Assembly: GCF_025150745.1 (NCBI RefSeq)
Contig: NZ_CP102282.1
Location: forward strand, 817,501-881,500
Length of the DNA: 64,000 nucleotides
Source of the DNA: Eubacterium ventriosum
GTDB taxonomy: Bacteria; Bacillota; Clostridia; Lachnospirales; Lachnospiraceae
Direction of reading: 5' to 3'
This document shows positions 51,579-61,184 of the stretch, one piece after another. Under the pieces are notes generated by a model that searched no databases, had not been told where the DNA came from, and saw only the letters and a list, made by a program, of their open reading frames with translations. The translations under genes and the position numbers were made by a program. The first letter of the stretch is position 1. Each line of letters opens with the position of its first letter.

Positions 51579-52475
51579 ATGGTAATCAAACCAAAGGGTA
51601 AGGTATCAAAAAACGGAAAATATAAAAAAACAAAATTAACAAATACCATAAAAGGAATATTATTTGTTTCACCATGGCTGATTGGATTTGCTGTGTTTAC
51701 GTTGATTCCTTTTATTAACAGTATTTTATATAGTTTTAATGCAGTATCCATTACTCCGGGAAAGATAAATTTAAAATGGGCAGGTCTTGAATATTATAAT
51801 CATGCGTGGAATGTAAGCACAAGTTTCAAATTAAATCTGTCCTCTTCGGCAATGATGATATGTTGTGCGACGCCGGTTATATTGGTGTTTGCATTGATAG
51901 TAGCGGTGATGCTTAATAATAAATTTCGTGGAAGAGTATTTTTCAGAGCAATATTTTTTATGCCGGTAATTATTATGAGTGGTCCGGTTATAAGTAAACT
52001 TCTTACGGGATATACAGTGAATTTTACGGAAGAAGGTTCCCAAATAATGCTTTTTCTACAGAGCCTTCCAGGTGTGATTAGTAAGCCATGTGTGTTTGTG
52101 TTGGATAATCTGGTACTAATACTCTGGTTTTCAGGAGTACAGATTTTGATTTATTTAGCAGGTCTCCAAAAGGTATCAACCAGTCTTTATGAAGCAGCTG
52201 AAATTGATGGTGCCGGAGCATGGGAAAAATTTTGGAAAATAACATTGCCACATATGGGACCGATTATTTTAATTAATGGAATATATACAGTAGTTACAAT
52301 AGCTAACTATTCAGAACAGGCAATCAATCAGGAAATATCAAATAGTATGTTTAATACATCTATGATGTATAGTTTATCAGCTGCCATGTCGTGGATATAT
52401 TTCTTATTGGTACTTTTAATACTGGCAGTGGTAGGACTGTTGTTTTGGTTTATCAGTAAAAAGGAGAATACATAA
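51579..52475 (+). CDS. ABC sugar permease, MalF-type (pair 2)
   Basis: A 298-residue permease, six helices (GILFVSPWLIGFAVFTLIPF first). The EAA loop is LYEAAEIDGAGAWEKFWKIT. It is only distantly related to the permease at 45361. Its stop overlaps the next start by one base (TAATG), so the two are coupled. A second pair means the operon imports either two products or uses two binding proteins separately. Confidence 0.9.
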   Translation: MVIKPKGKVSKNGKYKKTKLTNTIKGILFVSPWLIGFAVFTLIPFINSILYSFNAVSITPGKINLKWAGLEYYNHAWNVSTSFKLNLSSSAMMICCATPVILVFALIVAVMLNNKFRGRVFFRAIFFMPVIIMSGPVISKLLTGYTVNFTEEGSQIMLFLQSLPGVISKPCVFVLDNLVLILWFSGVQILIYLAGLQKVSTSLYEAAEIDGAGAWEKFWKITLPHMGPIILINGIYTVVTIANYSEQAINQEISNSMFNTSMMYSLSAAMSWIYFLLVLLILAVVGLLFWFISKKENT

Positions 52476-53353
52476 TGAAGAAAAAAAGAAAGATACCAGT
52501 ATCAAAAATATTTGTATATTTTATATTGGCAGGAATTGGATTCGTGTATTTGTATCCGGTTTTATACATGATAGTAAACAGTTTTCTGTCAGCAGGAGAT
52601 TTGACAGATCCCAGCGTGACTTGGATACCTACAGAATTATGTTTTGATAATTTTAGTACTGCATTTGAAACATTGGATTTTTTTAAAAGTTTTGGAATGT
52701 CTATGCTGATGAGTTTGATTCCGGCGGTTCTTCAGACAGCCGTAACAGCTGTTGTTGCCTATGGATTGGCGAGGTTTCATATACCATTTAAAAAAGTAAT
52801 ATTAGTATTGATATTGATAACATTTTTATTGCCGACACAGGTTATGCTTGTACCACGTTATGTGTTGTTTGATACATATCATTTAACAGATACTATTTGG
52901 GCACAGTTTTTGCCAGCCTTGTTTGGTCAGGGACTTAATAGTGCAATATTCATATTTGTTTATTATAGTTACTTTGTTTCCTATCCGGTGGTCTTGGACG
53001 AAGCAGCTGAGATAGATGGAGCAGGAAAATGGAAGATATTTTTAAAGGTGTCACTTCCAATGGCAAAAGGAGCAATTATTCTGAGTATGTTGTTTTCCTT
53101 TGTATTTTATTGGAATGAAACATATTTGAGCAATACATTATGGGGGGGAAAGATACAGACACTGCCATTGAAACTGCAGAGTTTTACATTACAGTATGAG
53201 GCTTTGTATGGAAAAGAGGCAGCAGGTTCTATTAGTGAGTCCGTATCATTAGCAGGAACACTCTTGTCAATATTACCACTTTTAGTGATGTATTTGATTT
53301 TTCAGAGACAGTTTGTAGAAAGTATAGAATCAACAGGAATTACTGGTGAGTAG
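52475..53353 (+). CDS. ABC sugar permease, MalG-type (pair 2)
   Basis: A 292-residue permease, six helices. The EAA loop is LDEAAEIDGAGKWKIFLKVS, similar to its partner. The signature segment YFVSYPVVLDEAAEIDGAG is typical of MalG proteins. It starts in a one-base overlap with the preceding gene. ATAAGGAG-type signals lie in the end of that gene (AAAAAGGAGAATACATA). Confidence 0.9.
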   Translation: MKKKRKIPVSKIFVYFILAGIGFVYLYPVLYMIVNSFLSAGDLTDPSVTWIPTELCFDNFSTAFETLDFFKSFGMSMLMSLIPAVLQTAVTAVVAYGLARFHIPFKKVILVLILITFLLPTQVMLVPRYVLFDTYHLTDTIWAQFLPALFGQGLNSAIFIFVYYSYFVSYPVVLDEAAEIDGAGKWKIFLKVSLPMAKGAIILSMLFSFVFYWNETYLSNTLWGGKIQTLPLKLQSFTLQYEALYGKEAAGSISESVSLAGTLLSILPLLVMYLIFQRQFVESIESTGITGE

Positions 53354-53378
53354 GCACAAAGAAAGGGAAAATAGATTT

Positions 53379-55550
53379 ATGAATATTGAAGAAAGAATAG
53401 AAGAGCTTTTGTCAAAGATGACATTACATGAAAAGGTGGGACAGTTGCATCAGGTAGCACCTTCGAAGGTAGGGGGATTTGAAATACCTGAGGAGGAAGC
53501 TTTTAAATTATATAAAAGCGGTGATATGGATGAGAAGACATATGATGCAATTATTAATCACAAGATGTTGAGTAATCATGAAGACGAAATAAGAAAAGGC
53601 GAAATAGGCTCTTTTATTAGTGTCATGGATGCAGAAACAGCGAACCATTATCAAAAAATTGCGGTGGAGGAGAGCCGGTTGGGAATACCTTTAATCTTTG
53701 GTTTGGATGTTATTCATGGATTTAAGACAATGTTTCCAATACCATTGGCGGAGTCATGTAGTTTTGACGATGAACTTTTTGAAGAGACGGCAAGAGTAGC
53801 AGCAAAAGAATCCGCAGCAGGAGGGGTGAACTGGACATATGCACCTATGGTGGATGTGGCGAGAGATTCCCGTTGGGGACGTGTTGCTGAAGGTGCGGGA
53901 GAGGATACATATCTTGCGTCACGTTTCTCAAGAGCAAAGGTAAGAGGATTTCAGGGAAAGGATTTAACAGAGGAAGATAGAATCGCAGCTTGTGTGAAAC
54001 ATTTTGCAGCCTATGGAGCTGTGGAAGGAGGATGTGATTATGATACGGTAGATATGAGCATGCCAAAGTTTTTTGAGACATATTATCCACCATATGAAGC
54101 TGCAGTTAAAGAAGGATGTGCATCAGTTATGATGGCGTTTAACGACTTATCCGGAGTTCCATGTACGACAAATGAATGGTTGATACAGGATCTGCTACGA
54201 AAAAATTTAGGATTTAAGGGTGTGGTAATCAGTGATGCCAATGCGATTAAGGAATGTGTGAACCATGGAACAGCATTAGATACTGAAGATGCTGTAAAAC
54301 AGTCTATTGAGGCGGGGACCGAAATGGATTTAGGTTCGGATTTGTATGAAACTCTTTTAGAACAAATGGTGCTAGATGGGAAAGTAGAAGAAAAATATGT
54401 TGATGAGGCAGTTAGAAATATATTGAGGCTAAAATTCAAAGTAGGTTTATTTGAAAAACCGTATGCAGATGTAACTAAAAAAGAATGTCTTTTATGTGAT
54501 GAACATAGAGGTATCGCCAGAGATGCGGCAAGAAAATCTATTGTTTTATTAAAAAATGACAATAAGCTTCTTCCATTATCAAAGAAATTAAAAATAGCGG
54601 TTGTAGGTTCAGCAGCTTCAGATAAAGAGCAGATGTATGGATGCTGGTCATTTACAGGAGAATGGGAAAATGCAGTTACTCTTGTAGATGCATTGAAAAA
54701 AGAGGGATATGATTATCAATATGGGAAAGTATGTGGAGAAAAACTGCCATTTGATAAAGAAGAAATGATGAAAACAGTCAAAGATGCAGATGTAATTATT
54801 GCAACGATTGAACATTTGAACAGTGGGGAGGCAGAATCCCTGGCAGATATTACTATTCAGGGACAGCAGTTAGAAATGCTGTCAGAACTAAAAAAATTAG
54901 AAAAACCTATTGTGACAGTATTATTCAACGGAAGACCCCTTGCAATCCCGGAGATTGTTGAAATGTCAGATGCATTGGTTGAGGCATGGCATTTAGGGAG
55001 TGAGGCGGGAAACGCTGTGGCAGATGTATTATTTGGAGATTATAATCCAAGTGCAAGGCTGACAATGACTTTTCCTCATAAATCAGGGGAATATCCGATT
55101 TATTATAATCATCCAAATACCGGAAGACCGGCAGGGGATTATTTCTGGACAAACAAATACATGGATACGCCACAAAAACCATTATTCCCATTTGGATATG
55201 GTTTGGGATATTCAGAATTTGAATATGGCGACTTAGAATTAGAAAAAACACAAGAAGGATTTAAAGCAACTGTAGAGATAAAAAACATTGGAGAATATGA
55301 TGGCACAGAGACAGTGCAACTTTATATCCATAGAAGAAAGGCCACAAGAGTACGACCTGTGAGAGAATTGAAAGGATACAAAAAAGTTACATTGAAATCA
55401 GGTGAAAGCAGGAAAGTATCTTTATGCGTTAATAGAGAAGATTTAGGTTATTATGATACAAGAATGAATTATATTGTGGACGAAAGTGAGTTTGATGTAT
55501 GGATGGCACATGATAGTGGGTGTGGAAGTTGGGCGAGAATAAGCTTATAA
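53379..55550 (+). CDS. Cytosolic GH3 beta-glycosidase
   Basis: A 723-residue GH3 enzyme with no signal peptide, so probably acting on imported oligosaccharides. FGLDVIHGFKTMFPIPLAES and VNWTYAPMVDVARDSRWGRV are diagnostic. The nucleophile is D286 in KGVVISDANAIKECVNHG. KHFAAYGAVEGGCDYD fits the substrate Lys-His-Phe block. The C-terminal half has the alpha/beta sandwich (IVLLKNDNKLLPLSKKLKIA) and the FN3-like tail. It resembles beta-glucosidases with broad beta-linked oligosaccharide range. ATG 53379 is preferred to an upstream GTG at 53346; the spacing from AAAGAAAGGG is long. It suggests the glycan contains beta-linked residues. Confidence 0.9.
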   Translation: MNIEERIEELLSKMTLHEKVGQLHQVAPSKVGGFEIPEEEAFKLYKSGDMDEKTYDAIINHKMLSNHEDEIRKGEIGSFISVMDAETANHYQKIAVEESRLGIPLIFGLDVIHGFKTMFPIPLAESCSFDDELFEETARVAAKESAAGGVNWTYAPMVDVARDSRWGRVAEGAGEDTYLASRFSRAKVRGFQGKDLTEEDRIAACVKHFAAYGAVEGGCDYDTVDMSMPKFFETYYPPYEAAVKEGCASVMMAFNDLSGVPCTTNEWLIQDLLRKNLGFKGVVISDANAIKECVNHGTALDTEDAVKQSIEAGTEMDLGSDLYETLLEQMVLDGKVEEKYVDEAVRNILRLKFKVGLFEKPYADVTKKECLLCDEHRGIARDAARKSIVLLKNDNKLLPLSKKLKIAVVGSAASDKEQMYGCWSFTGEWENAVTLVDALKKEGYDYQYGKVCGEKLPFDKEEMMKTVKDADVIIATIEHLNSGEAESLADITIQGQQLEMLSELKKLEKPIVTVLFNGRPLAIPEIVEMSDALVEAWHLGSEAGNAVADVLFGDYNPSARLTMTFPHKSGEYPIYYNHPNTGRPAGDYFWTNKYMDTPQKPLFPFGYGLGYSEFEYGDLELEKTQEGFKATVEIKNIGEYDGTETVQLYIHRRKATRVRPVRELKGYKKVTLKSGESRKVSLCVNREDLGYYDTRMNYIVDESEFDVWMAHDSGCGSWARISL

Positions 55551-55563
55551 GGAGATATCGCAT

Positions 55564-58500
55564 ATGAAAAGAGTCGAAAAGATAGTATTAATATTGTTGA
55601 TTGTTATTATGTCATTTCACACACCAATAATTTCGTATGGGTATACAGCAGTACCGAGTGATCAGGATCCTTTTGATAGTGGATATAGTCCGGAGTTTCC
55701 ATCAATGGAGGGAATTTATAATACACCGAATAAACTTCTGGGATATGAACAGAAAGACAGAGAATTCTGTTTTACAATAAAAACACCTGATTATATAGTA
55801 CCATTGTCTATATCTTTTCCTAAAATTGGAGGAGTTAGAATACATGGCGAAAAAAAAGGCAGTTTTGAAGCAGCAGAGAATTACAAAATTTCGTATACTA
55901 TTTCAAAATCCGGTGATATTACCATGAAGGGAAATAATGAGACAAAGGTAGTATTCCAAAAAAAAGAAGATGCATTCAAAATACATATTTACAATGGCTC
56001 AGGAGAGCGTATTTTGGGAATAGATTCTACGCAAATGGAATTTGCATTTAATGATGCAGGAGAACTGATAAAATATAATCTGAAGCTTCCGTTAGACAGA
56101 AACAAAGAAGAAATTTATGGTTCAGGGGAGAGATTTAATGAATTAAGTCAGGTAGGAAAGCGTCTTAAGATGTGGAATTTGGATGCCAGTTATCATGGAG
56201 ATGATACTTTAAACGCAGAATTGTGGAGAGGTTACAAGAATATACCATTGCTTCATAGTTCTAAGGGATATACATTATTTTTTAATACATATTATGCGGG
56301 AACATTTGATATCGGTTATTCAGAGGCGAGTAGGATATGTGCAGAGTTTAAGGGAGCAGAATTTGATTTTTATCTTTGGACAGATGCACCAAAAGAAAAT
56401 CTGAAAGCATATACAGAATTGACGGGAAAATCTATCCTTCTTCCTAAATGGGCATATGAGTATAGTGCAGGGGGGAGTATTGGGTTTTGGAATAGTGGTA
56501 AAGGAGTATATGGAAATTCAGTAGATGCTATTAATGGGTATAAGAGAATGGGAACTCCAAATATAGCATCAGTATATTTAGAATCAGCCAGTAAAGAGAC
56601 TCAGAGTGTATACGATTTGTATAAGAGTGCAGGAATTAGAGTATTGAAATGGAATTCCCCCAATATGACACCGAAAGAAATGAAGAGTTATCTTTCAGGG
56701 ATGAGAGAAGATGAATTGCCATATATAAGATATATATGGGACAAAACAGCTAGTTGTGGTGACTTTATAGATTTTACACAGAATACTTCTACAACAGCAT
56801 TGATAGGGCGCTTAAGCAGCGAAGTTCAATGGGGAGCTAAGGGAGGATTAGTAGATTTTGGAGAACTAATTCAGCCATATGCTTATTTTCCGGGAGTAGA
56901 TAAAGATGGAGCAGTAATGCATAATGAATTTGCATATTGGTATTCCAGAAGATATTGTGAGGCTATGTCACAACTTATGGGAAATGGAGATTTTGTACTT
57001 CATTCACGAAGTGCCGCTGCAGGTTCACAAGCGTATACTGCATTTTTTACAGGAGATCAGCAGACTTCAATGGAGGGGCTCAGAAGGCAGCTGGCAGGTG
57101 GAATTAGTGCAAGCGCTAGTGGATTAACAACATGGGGTGGCGATATTGGCGGTTTGTCCGGTGGAGCAGCAGGAGACGGACCAACAACACAGGTGTTTGC
57201 CAGAAGTATGCAGTTTTCAACCTTCCAGCCATTAATGAGGACGCATGGAACAACATCCCGATTTCCTTGGGATTATGGAGCTTTAGGAGAAAGTACATAT
57301 AAGACACATTATTGGCTGAGAGAAAATATATTGAATAAAATATATAGTACAGCGATTGCTGCACATAAAACAGGGAGCACAATCGTTACACCATTAACAA
57401 TGGAATATTCAGATGAACAGTCTTTGGGAAATGTATATGAAACATACTTGTTCTGCGATGACTTTTTGGTAACACCGGTTTTAAAGGAAAATGCATATCT
57501 TTATAATGTAATGTTCCCACAAGGAAACTGGTACAGTTTATGGACAGGTGAAAAAATAAGTGGTTGTGGAGAGAAAACAGTAGAATCCCCAATTGATAAA
57601 TCCCCAATATATCTCAGGGCAGGAGCAATTATCCCGGTGACTGTGGCAAACAGCCTGAATTTAACAGACAGCATGCAGGATGTAAAAAAGACAGAAGCCT
57701 TGTTGGTGACAAAGCCTGATAATGACAGAACAACAACATATTATAGAGATGAAAACACTAGTATTTCTTACAAGAATATGAAAAATGGGAACAATGGATT
57801 TGTTATTTCGGCAGAAACTGGAAATGATACTACGGCACTGATTTTGAAGGGAACAGCCGCAGGAAGTGTAGTTGTTGATGGGAAAAGTCTGAAAAAATTG
57901 ACAAACAGACCAACAGGAGACGGAGAAATTGGATATTACAGTAATGATAATAGGGAGACTATTATTAATATAGGAACAAATGATTGGAGCAGCGTAGAGA
58001 TAGAAAATGCAGATGTTGATAGTGTGAATCTGATGAAAGATAACATTTTAACAGACAATATGAAAGTTACAGCTGATGGAGATTTCAACACGGCATTATC
58101 ATTATCTGAAAAAGAATATGTATTTGAATTGTCTAAGACATCTAATATGAATGAAATTTTAGTGAAGTGGACAGATAAATACGCAAAAAAATTTAAAGTA
58201 GCAGTTTCAGAGAACGGAAATGATTGGACTGTAATCAAAGATGAAGCAAATGGTTATGGCGGTATAACAAATTGCAGCATTGAAAATAAGAATGTAAAGT
58301 ATGTCAAGTTGTATGATATAGAAGCAGGTACAGAAAGTGCACCGGAAATTTATGAAATAGAGGCATATGGAAATAACAGTAATTGCTGTATAACTTATAA
58401 TTTAAAGGGGGGAGCAACCAAAATCGAAGAGAAAACAGTGGTGCTTAATAATTCTCAGTATACATTACCATCAAAAAATCGCTTTACAGCCCCACAGGGG

Positions 58501-61152
58501 AAACAGTTCAAATGGTACCTAATTAATGGAAAGGTTTATAATCCGGGTGATGTGTACAAGGTGATTGGAGATACAACCATATTTTTAGTATGGGAAGATT
58601 ATGTTCCATCGGATGAAAATGACAGTATTTTGGCATCCTTTGACGGTTTTTATAGTAGTAACGCAACTACTTCTAAAAAAGTAAAAACTACAGATTATTG
58701 GAGTGAGAATACAGAGGGAATAATTACAAGAAAAGCTAAGGGAACTGATGGAGCTTTATATAATGGTGACCCGGCCTCTAACATGGCAATGCTTTATTAC
58801 AATGCAAATATTTATAAGGATTTTGTTTTGGAATTAGAGTATAGAAATCCTGTAGCCGGTATGGGAGGGGCCTATGTTGGTTTTGGGGGAAAGATAGATA
58901 ACGGAGTCGCTACGACATGGAAAAGCAGTAATGCAGGAACAATTTTTGGAACAGCGGGGTCTAGTGAAGTAAAACTGGCAGGAAATTTTGAAGCATATGG
59001 TGGAAATAAGCATTCTACAGGTGAAGAAGATTCAAAAGTCTGGACAGACTGGGTAATGGATGCAGACTGGGGAACAGGATGGAATGCTATTAAACTGGAA
59101 GTAAAAAGTGGACATATAAACTGCTATGTGAAAGTTAATGGCAAATGGATACAATCATGGAAAAATGATACTTTTGATATGCCATTTACTTACGGAGACT
59201 GGTACGATGGAGGATATGTATATATCGCATCGAATAATGAAGGAACGCAGTTTCGGAATATTAAAATAAGTGATAGGGATCTTTCAGTGGATGAAACTGT
59301 GGCAGCAGAAAAAAACGAGATAATGAACCAGTTTGATTCGTATTATACAAGTGGTGTAGATAAGAAAAATCCCGAATATGCTGAAATATATAAATATTGG
59401 ACTGCAGATACAGATGGAGTATTAACAAGAAAAGATATAAAAGAATCAGGTGAAAAATTAGGAAATGAAAATAAAGGAAATCCTTATCCGGAAATGGCAA
59501 TATTATATTATGATATTGGAAAGTATAAAGATTTTACCATGACAGTAGATTACTATAATCCTGTGGCTGATAATGGTGGAGCATGGATTGGATTTGATGG
59601 TGAAAAAGGTGAAAGCTGGTACAATCATTCCGGAAATACAATGATTAATACTTCGGAAGGAAATGTTTATCATTTAACCGGAACATTTGATGTAGATGGA
59701 GAAACTTATGAATTACCAAATGCAAATGACATTAAATGGACAGGTTATCTGGAAGATGGAAAATTTAATTCTTTGTGGAATACAGTCAAGATAGAGGTGA
59801 AAGAAGGGAAAATCAAGTTTTTTATTCAAGTAGATAATGAGTGGAAATCACTTTGGAATGAAGAAACGTTTTCCTATGGTGACTGGTATGATGGTGGATA
59901 TATTTTTTTAGTAGCAAATAATGGTGGAACGAAATTTAGAAACCTTCAGATAACAGGAACGCCGATAAAAGAAGTAACGGAATCGGATTTAAAAGATTTT
60001 ACAGCATATTATAGTCCGCATTGTCAAAGATATCCTAGCACAAAAACGAATATTAATACTTACTGGAGTTGTACCAGTGATGGTGTTATTACCAGAAAGG
60101 CGAGAGGAACAACGACAGAAACAGGACCATATGTGGGGAATTGCTGGCCGGATATGTCTATGCTTTATTATGATGTTTCCAGATACAAAGATTTTACATT
60201 AGAAGTGGAATATAGAAATCCGAATGAAAGTATCGGTGGAGCATGGATTGGGTTTGATGGTGAGATAAACGATAGCGGCAGTGCCACCACATGGTATGGT
60301 GATAGTACAGGAACAGTGTTTGCCACAGATGGAAATAACAGTGTACGGATTGCAGGAACTTTTGACTATAACGGAAGAAAACAGACGACGTATAATACGA
60401 GTGATTCTATCTGGAGAGCTGAAATAGCTAATTGTGAGTGGAAAACCAGTTGGATGAAAGCAAAACTGGAAGTAAAGAATGGATTTATTAATTTTTATGT
60501 TGATGTAAATGGGAAATGGGAAACACCATGGGAAAAAGATGCTATAAGATATAGTGGATGGTATGATGGTGGATATGTTTACATTGCTTCGAATAATGAA
60601 GGAACGCAGTTTCGGAATTTTAAAATCACTGGAGAAGCATTAGAAGAGGAAACTACATCAGAAATACCTACGACAAAAGAGGTTCCGACAACGACAAATG
60701 AAACAGTAACATCAACAAAGGTTTCAGAGTCAACAAAGGATATGACAACTGAGACCACGAAAGTAGATATTACTACTGAAATACCAACAACTTATAAAAT
60801 TCATGAAAGTACAACGGGTTATCTTAATCAAATAGAAACAAAGAGGCCTGGCAGAGTGAAGATTAAAAAAATAAATATAAAGAAAAAACACTCTAAAAAA
60901 GTGAAAATTTATCTGTTAAAAGTAAGTGGAGCAAATGGTTATCAAATTAGAATTTATACTTCGAAGAAAAGGGCGAAGAAAAATAAAAAAGCATTGATTA
61001 CCAAGAACATAAAATCTTTTAGAAAAGTGTTTAAATCAAAGAAATTAAAAAATAAAAAAAGACTTTACGTGAAGGCAAGAGCATATAGGAATGTTGGTAA
61101 AATAAAAATTTATGGGCGATGGTCTAAAATAAAAAAAGTCAGAATCAGGTAG
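55564..61152 (+). CDS. Giant secreted GH31 glycosidase with CBM32-like, InlB-repeat and three DUF1080-like modules
   Basis: An 1862-residue exported enzyme. A signal peptide (1-29) leads to the GH31 domain (about 45-800) with nucleophile D431 (GGLVDFGELIQ) and acid/base D498 (FFTGDQQTSMEGL). A CBM32-like domain follows (~820-945), then a Listeria-Bacteroides/InlB repeat (~946-1018: ITYNLKGGATKIEEKTVVLN). Three DUF1080-like repeats start near 1021 (LASFDGFYSSN), 1253 (MNQFDSYYTSG) and 1476 (LKDFTAYYSPH), and resemble those of the seven-repeat protein. A Thr-rich linker (1700-1755) and a Lys-rich FN3-like end (1760-1862) complete it. The catalytic part is the closest relative, by eye, of the membrane-anchored GH31 at 36995. 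AAGGAGATATCGCAT is the ribosome site. Confidence 0.88.
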   Translation: MKRVEKIVLILLIVIMSFHTPIISYGYTAVPSDQDPFDSGYSPEFPSMEGIYNTPNKLLGYEQKDREFCFTIKTPDYIVPLSISFPKIGGVRIHGEKKGSFEAAENYKISYTISKSGDITMKGNNETKVVFQKKEDAFKIHIYNGSGERILGIDSTQMEFAFNDAGELIKYNLKLPLDRNKEEIYGSGERFNELSQVGKRLKMWNLDASYHGDDTLNAELWRGYKNIPLLHSSKGYTLFFNTYYAGTFDIGYSEASRICAEFKGAEFDFYLWTDAPKENLKAYTELTGKSILLPKWAYEYSAGGSIGFWNSGKGVYGNSVDAINGYKRMGTPNIASVYLESASKETQSVYDLYKSAGIRVLKWNSPNMTPKEMKSYLSGMREDELPYIRYIWDKTASCGDFIDFTQNTSTTALIGRLSSEVQWGAKGGLVDFGELIQPYAYFPGVDKDGAVMHNEFAYWYSRRYCEAMSQLMGNGDFVLHSRSAAAGSQAYTAFFTGDQQTSMEGLRRQLAGGISASASGLTTWGGDIGGLSGGAAGDGPTTQVFARSMQFSTFQPLMRTHGTTSRFPWDYGALGESTYKTHYWLRENILNKIYSTAIAAHKTGSTIVTPLTMEYSDEQSLGNVYETYLFCDDFLVTPVLKENAYLYNVMFPQGNWYSLWTGEKISGCGEKTVESPIDKSPIYLRAGAIIPVTVANSLNLTDSMQDVKKTEALLVTKPDNDRTTTYYRDENTSISYKNMKNGNNGFVISAETGNDTTALILKGTAAGSVVVDGKSLKKLTNRPTGDGEIGYYSNDNRETIINIGTNDWSSVEIENADVDSVNLMKDNILTDNMKVTADGDFNTALSLSEKEYVFELSKTSNMNEILVKWTDKYAKKFKVAVSENGNDWTVIKDEANGYGGITNCSIENKNVKYVKLYDIEAGTESAPEIYEIEAYGNNSNCCITYNLKGGATKIEEKTVVLNNSQYTLPSKNRFTAPQGKQFKWYLINGKVYNPGDVYKVIGDTTIFLVWEDYVPSDENDSILASFDGFYSSNATTSKKVKTTDYWSENTEGIITRKAKGTDGALYNGDPASNMAMLYYNANIYKDFVLELEYRNPVAGMGGAYVGFGGKIDNGVATTWKSSNAGTIFGTAGSSEVKLAGNFEAYGGNKHSTGEEDSKVWTDWVMDADWGTGWNAIKLEVKSGHINCYVKVNGKWIQSWKNDTFDMPFTYGDWYDGGYVYIASNNEGTQFRNIKISDRDLSVDETVAAEKNEIMNQFDSYYTSGVDKKNPEYAEIYKYWTADTDGVLTRKDIKESGEKLGNENKGNPYPEMAILYYDIGKYKDFTMTVDYYNPVADNGGAWIGFDGEKGESWYNHSGNTMINTSEGNVYHLTGTFDVDGETYELPNANDIKWTGYLEDGKFNSLWNTVKIEVKEGKIKFFIQVDNEWKSLWNEETFSYGDWYDGGYIFLVANNGGTKFRNLQITGTPIKEVTESDLKDFTAYYSPHCQRYPSTKTNINTYWSCTSDGVITRKARGTTTETGPYVGNCWPDMSMLYYDVSRYKDFTLEVEYRNPNESIGGAWIGFDGEINDSGSATTWYGDSTGTVFATDGNNSVRIAGTFDYNGRKQTTYNTSDSIWRAEIANCEWKTSWMKAKLEVKNGFINFYVDVNGKWETPWEKDAIRYSGWYDGGYVYIASNNEGTQFRNFKITGEALEEETTSEIPTTKEVPTTTNETVTSTKVSESTKDMTTETTKVDITTEIPTTYKIHESTTGYLNQIETKRPGRVKIKKINIKKKHSKKVKIYLLKVSGANGYQIRIYTSKKRAKKNKKALITKNIKSFRKVFKSKKLKNKKRLYVKARAYRNVGKIKIYGRWSKIKKVRIR

Positions 61153-61184
61153 AAGAAGACTTGGTTTGGAAGGGCGGATAATTT

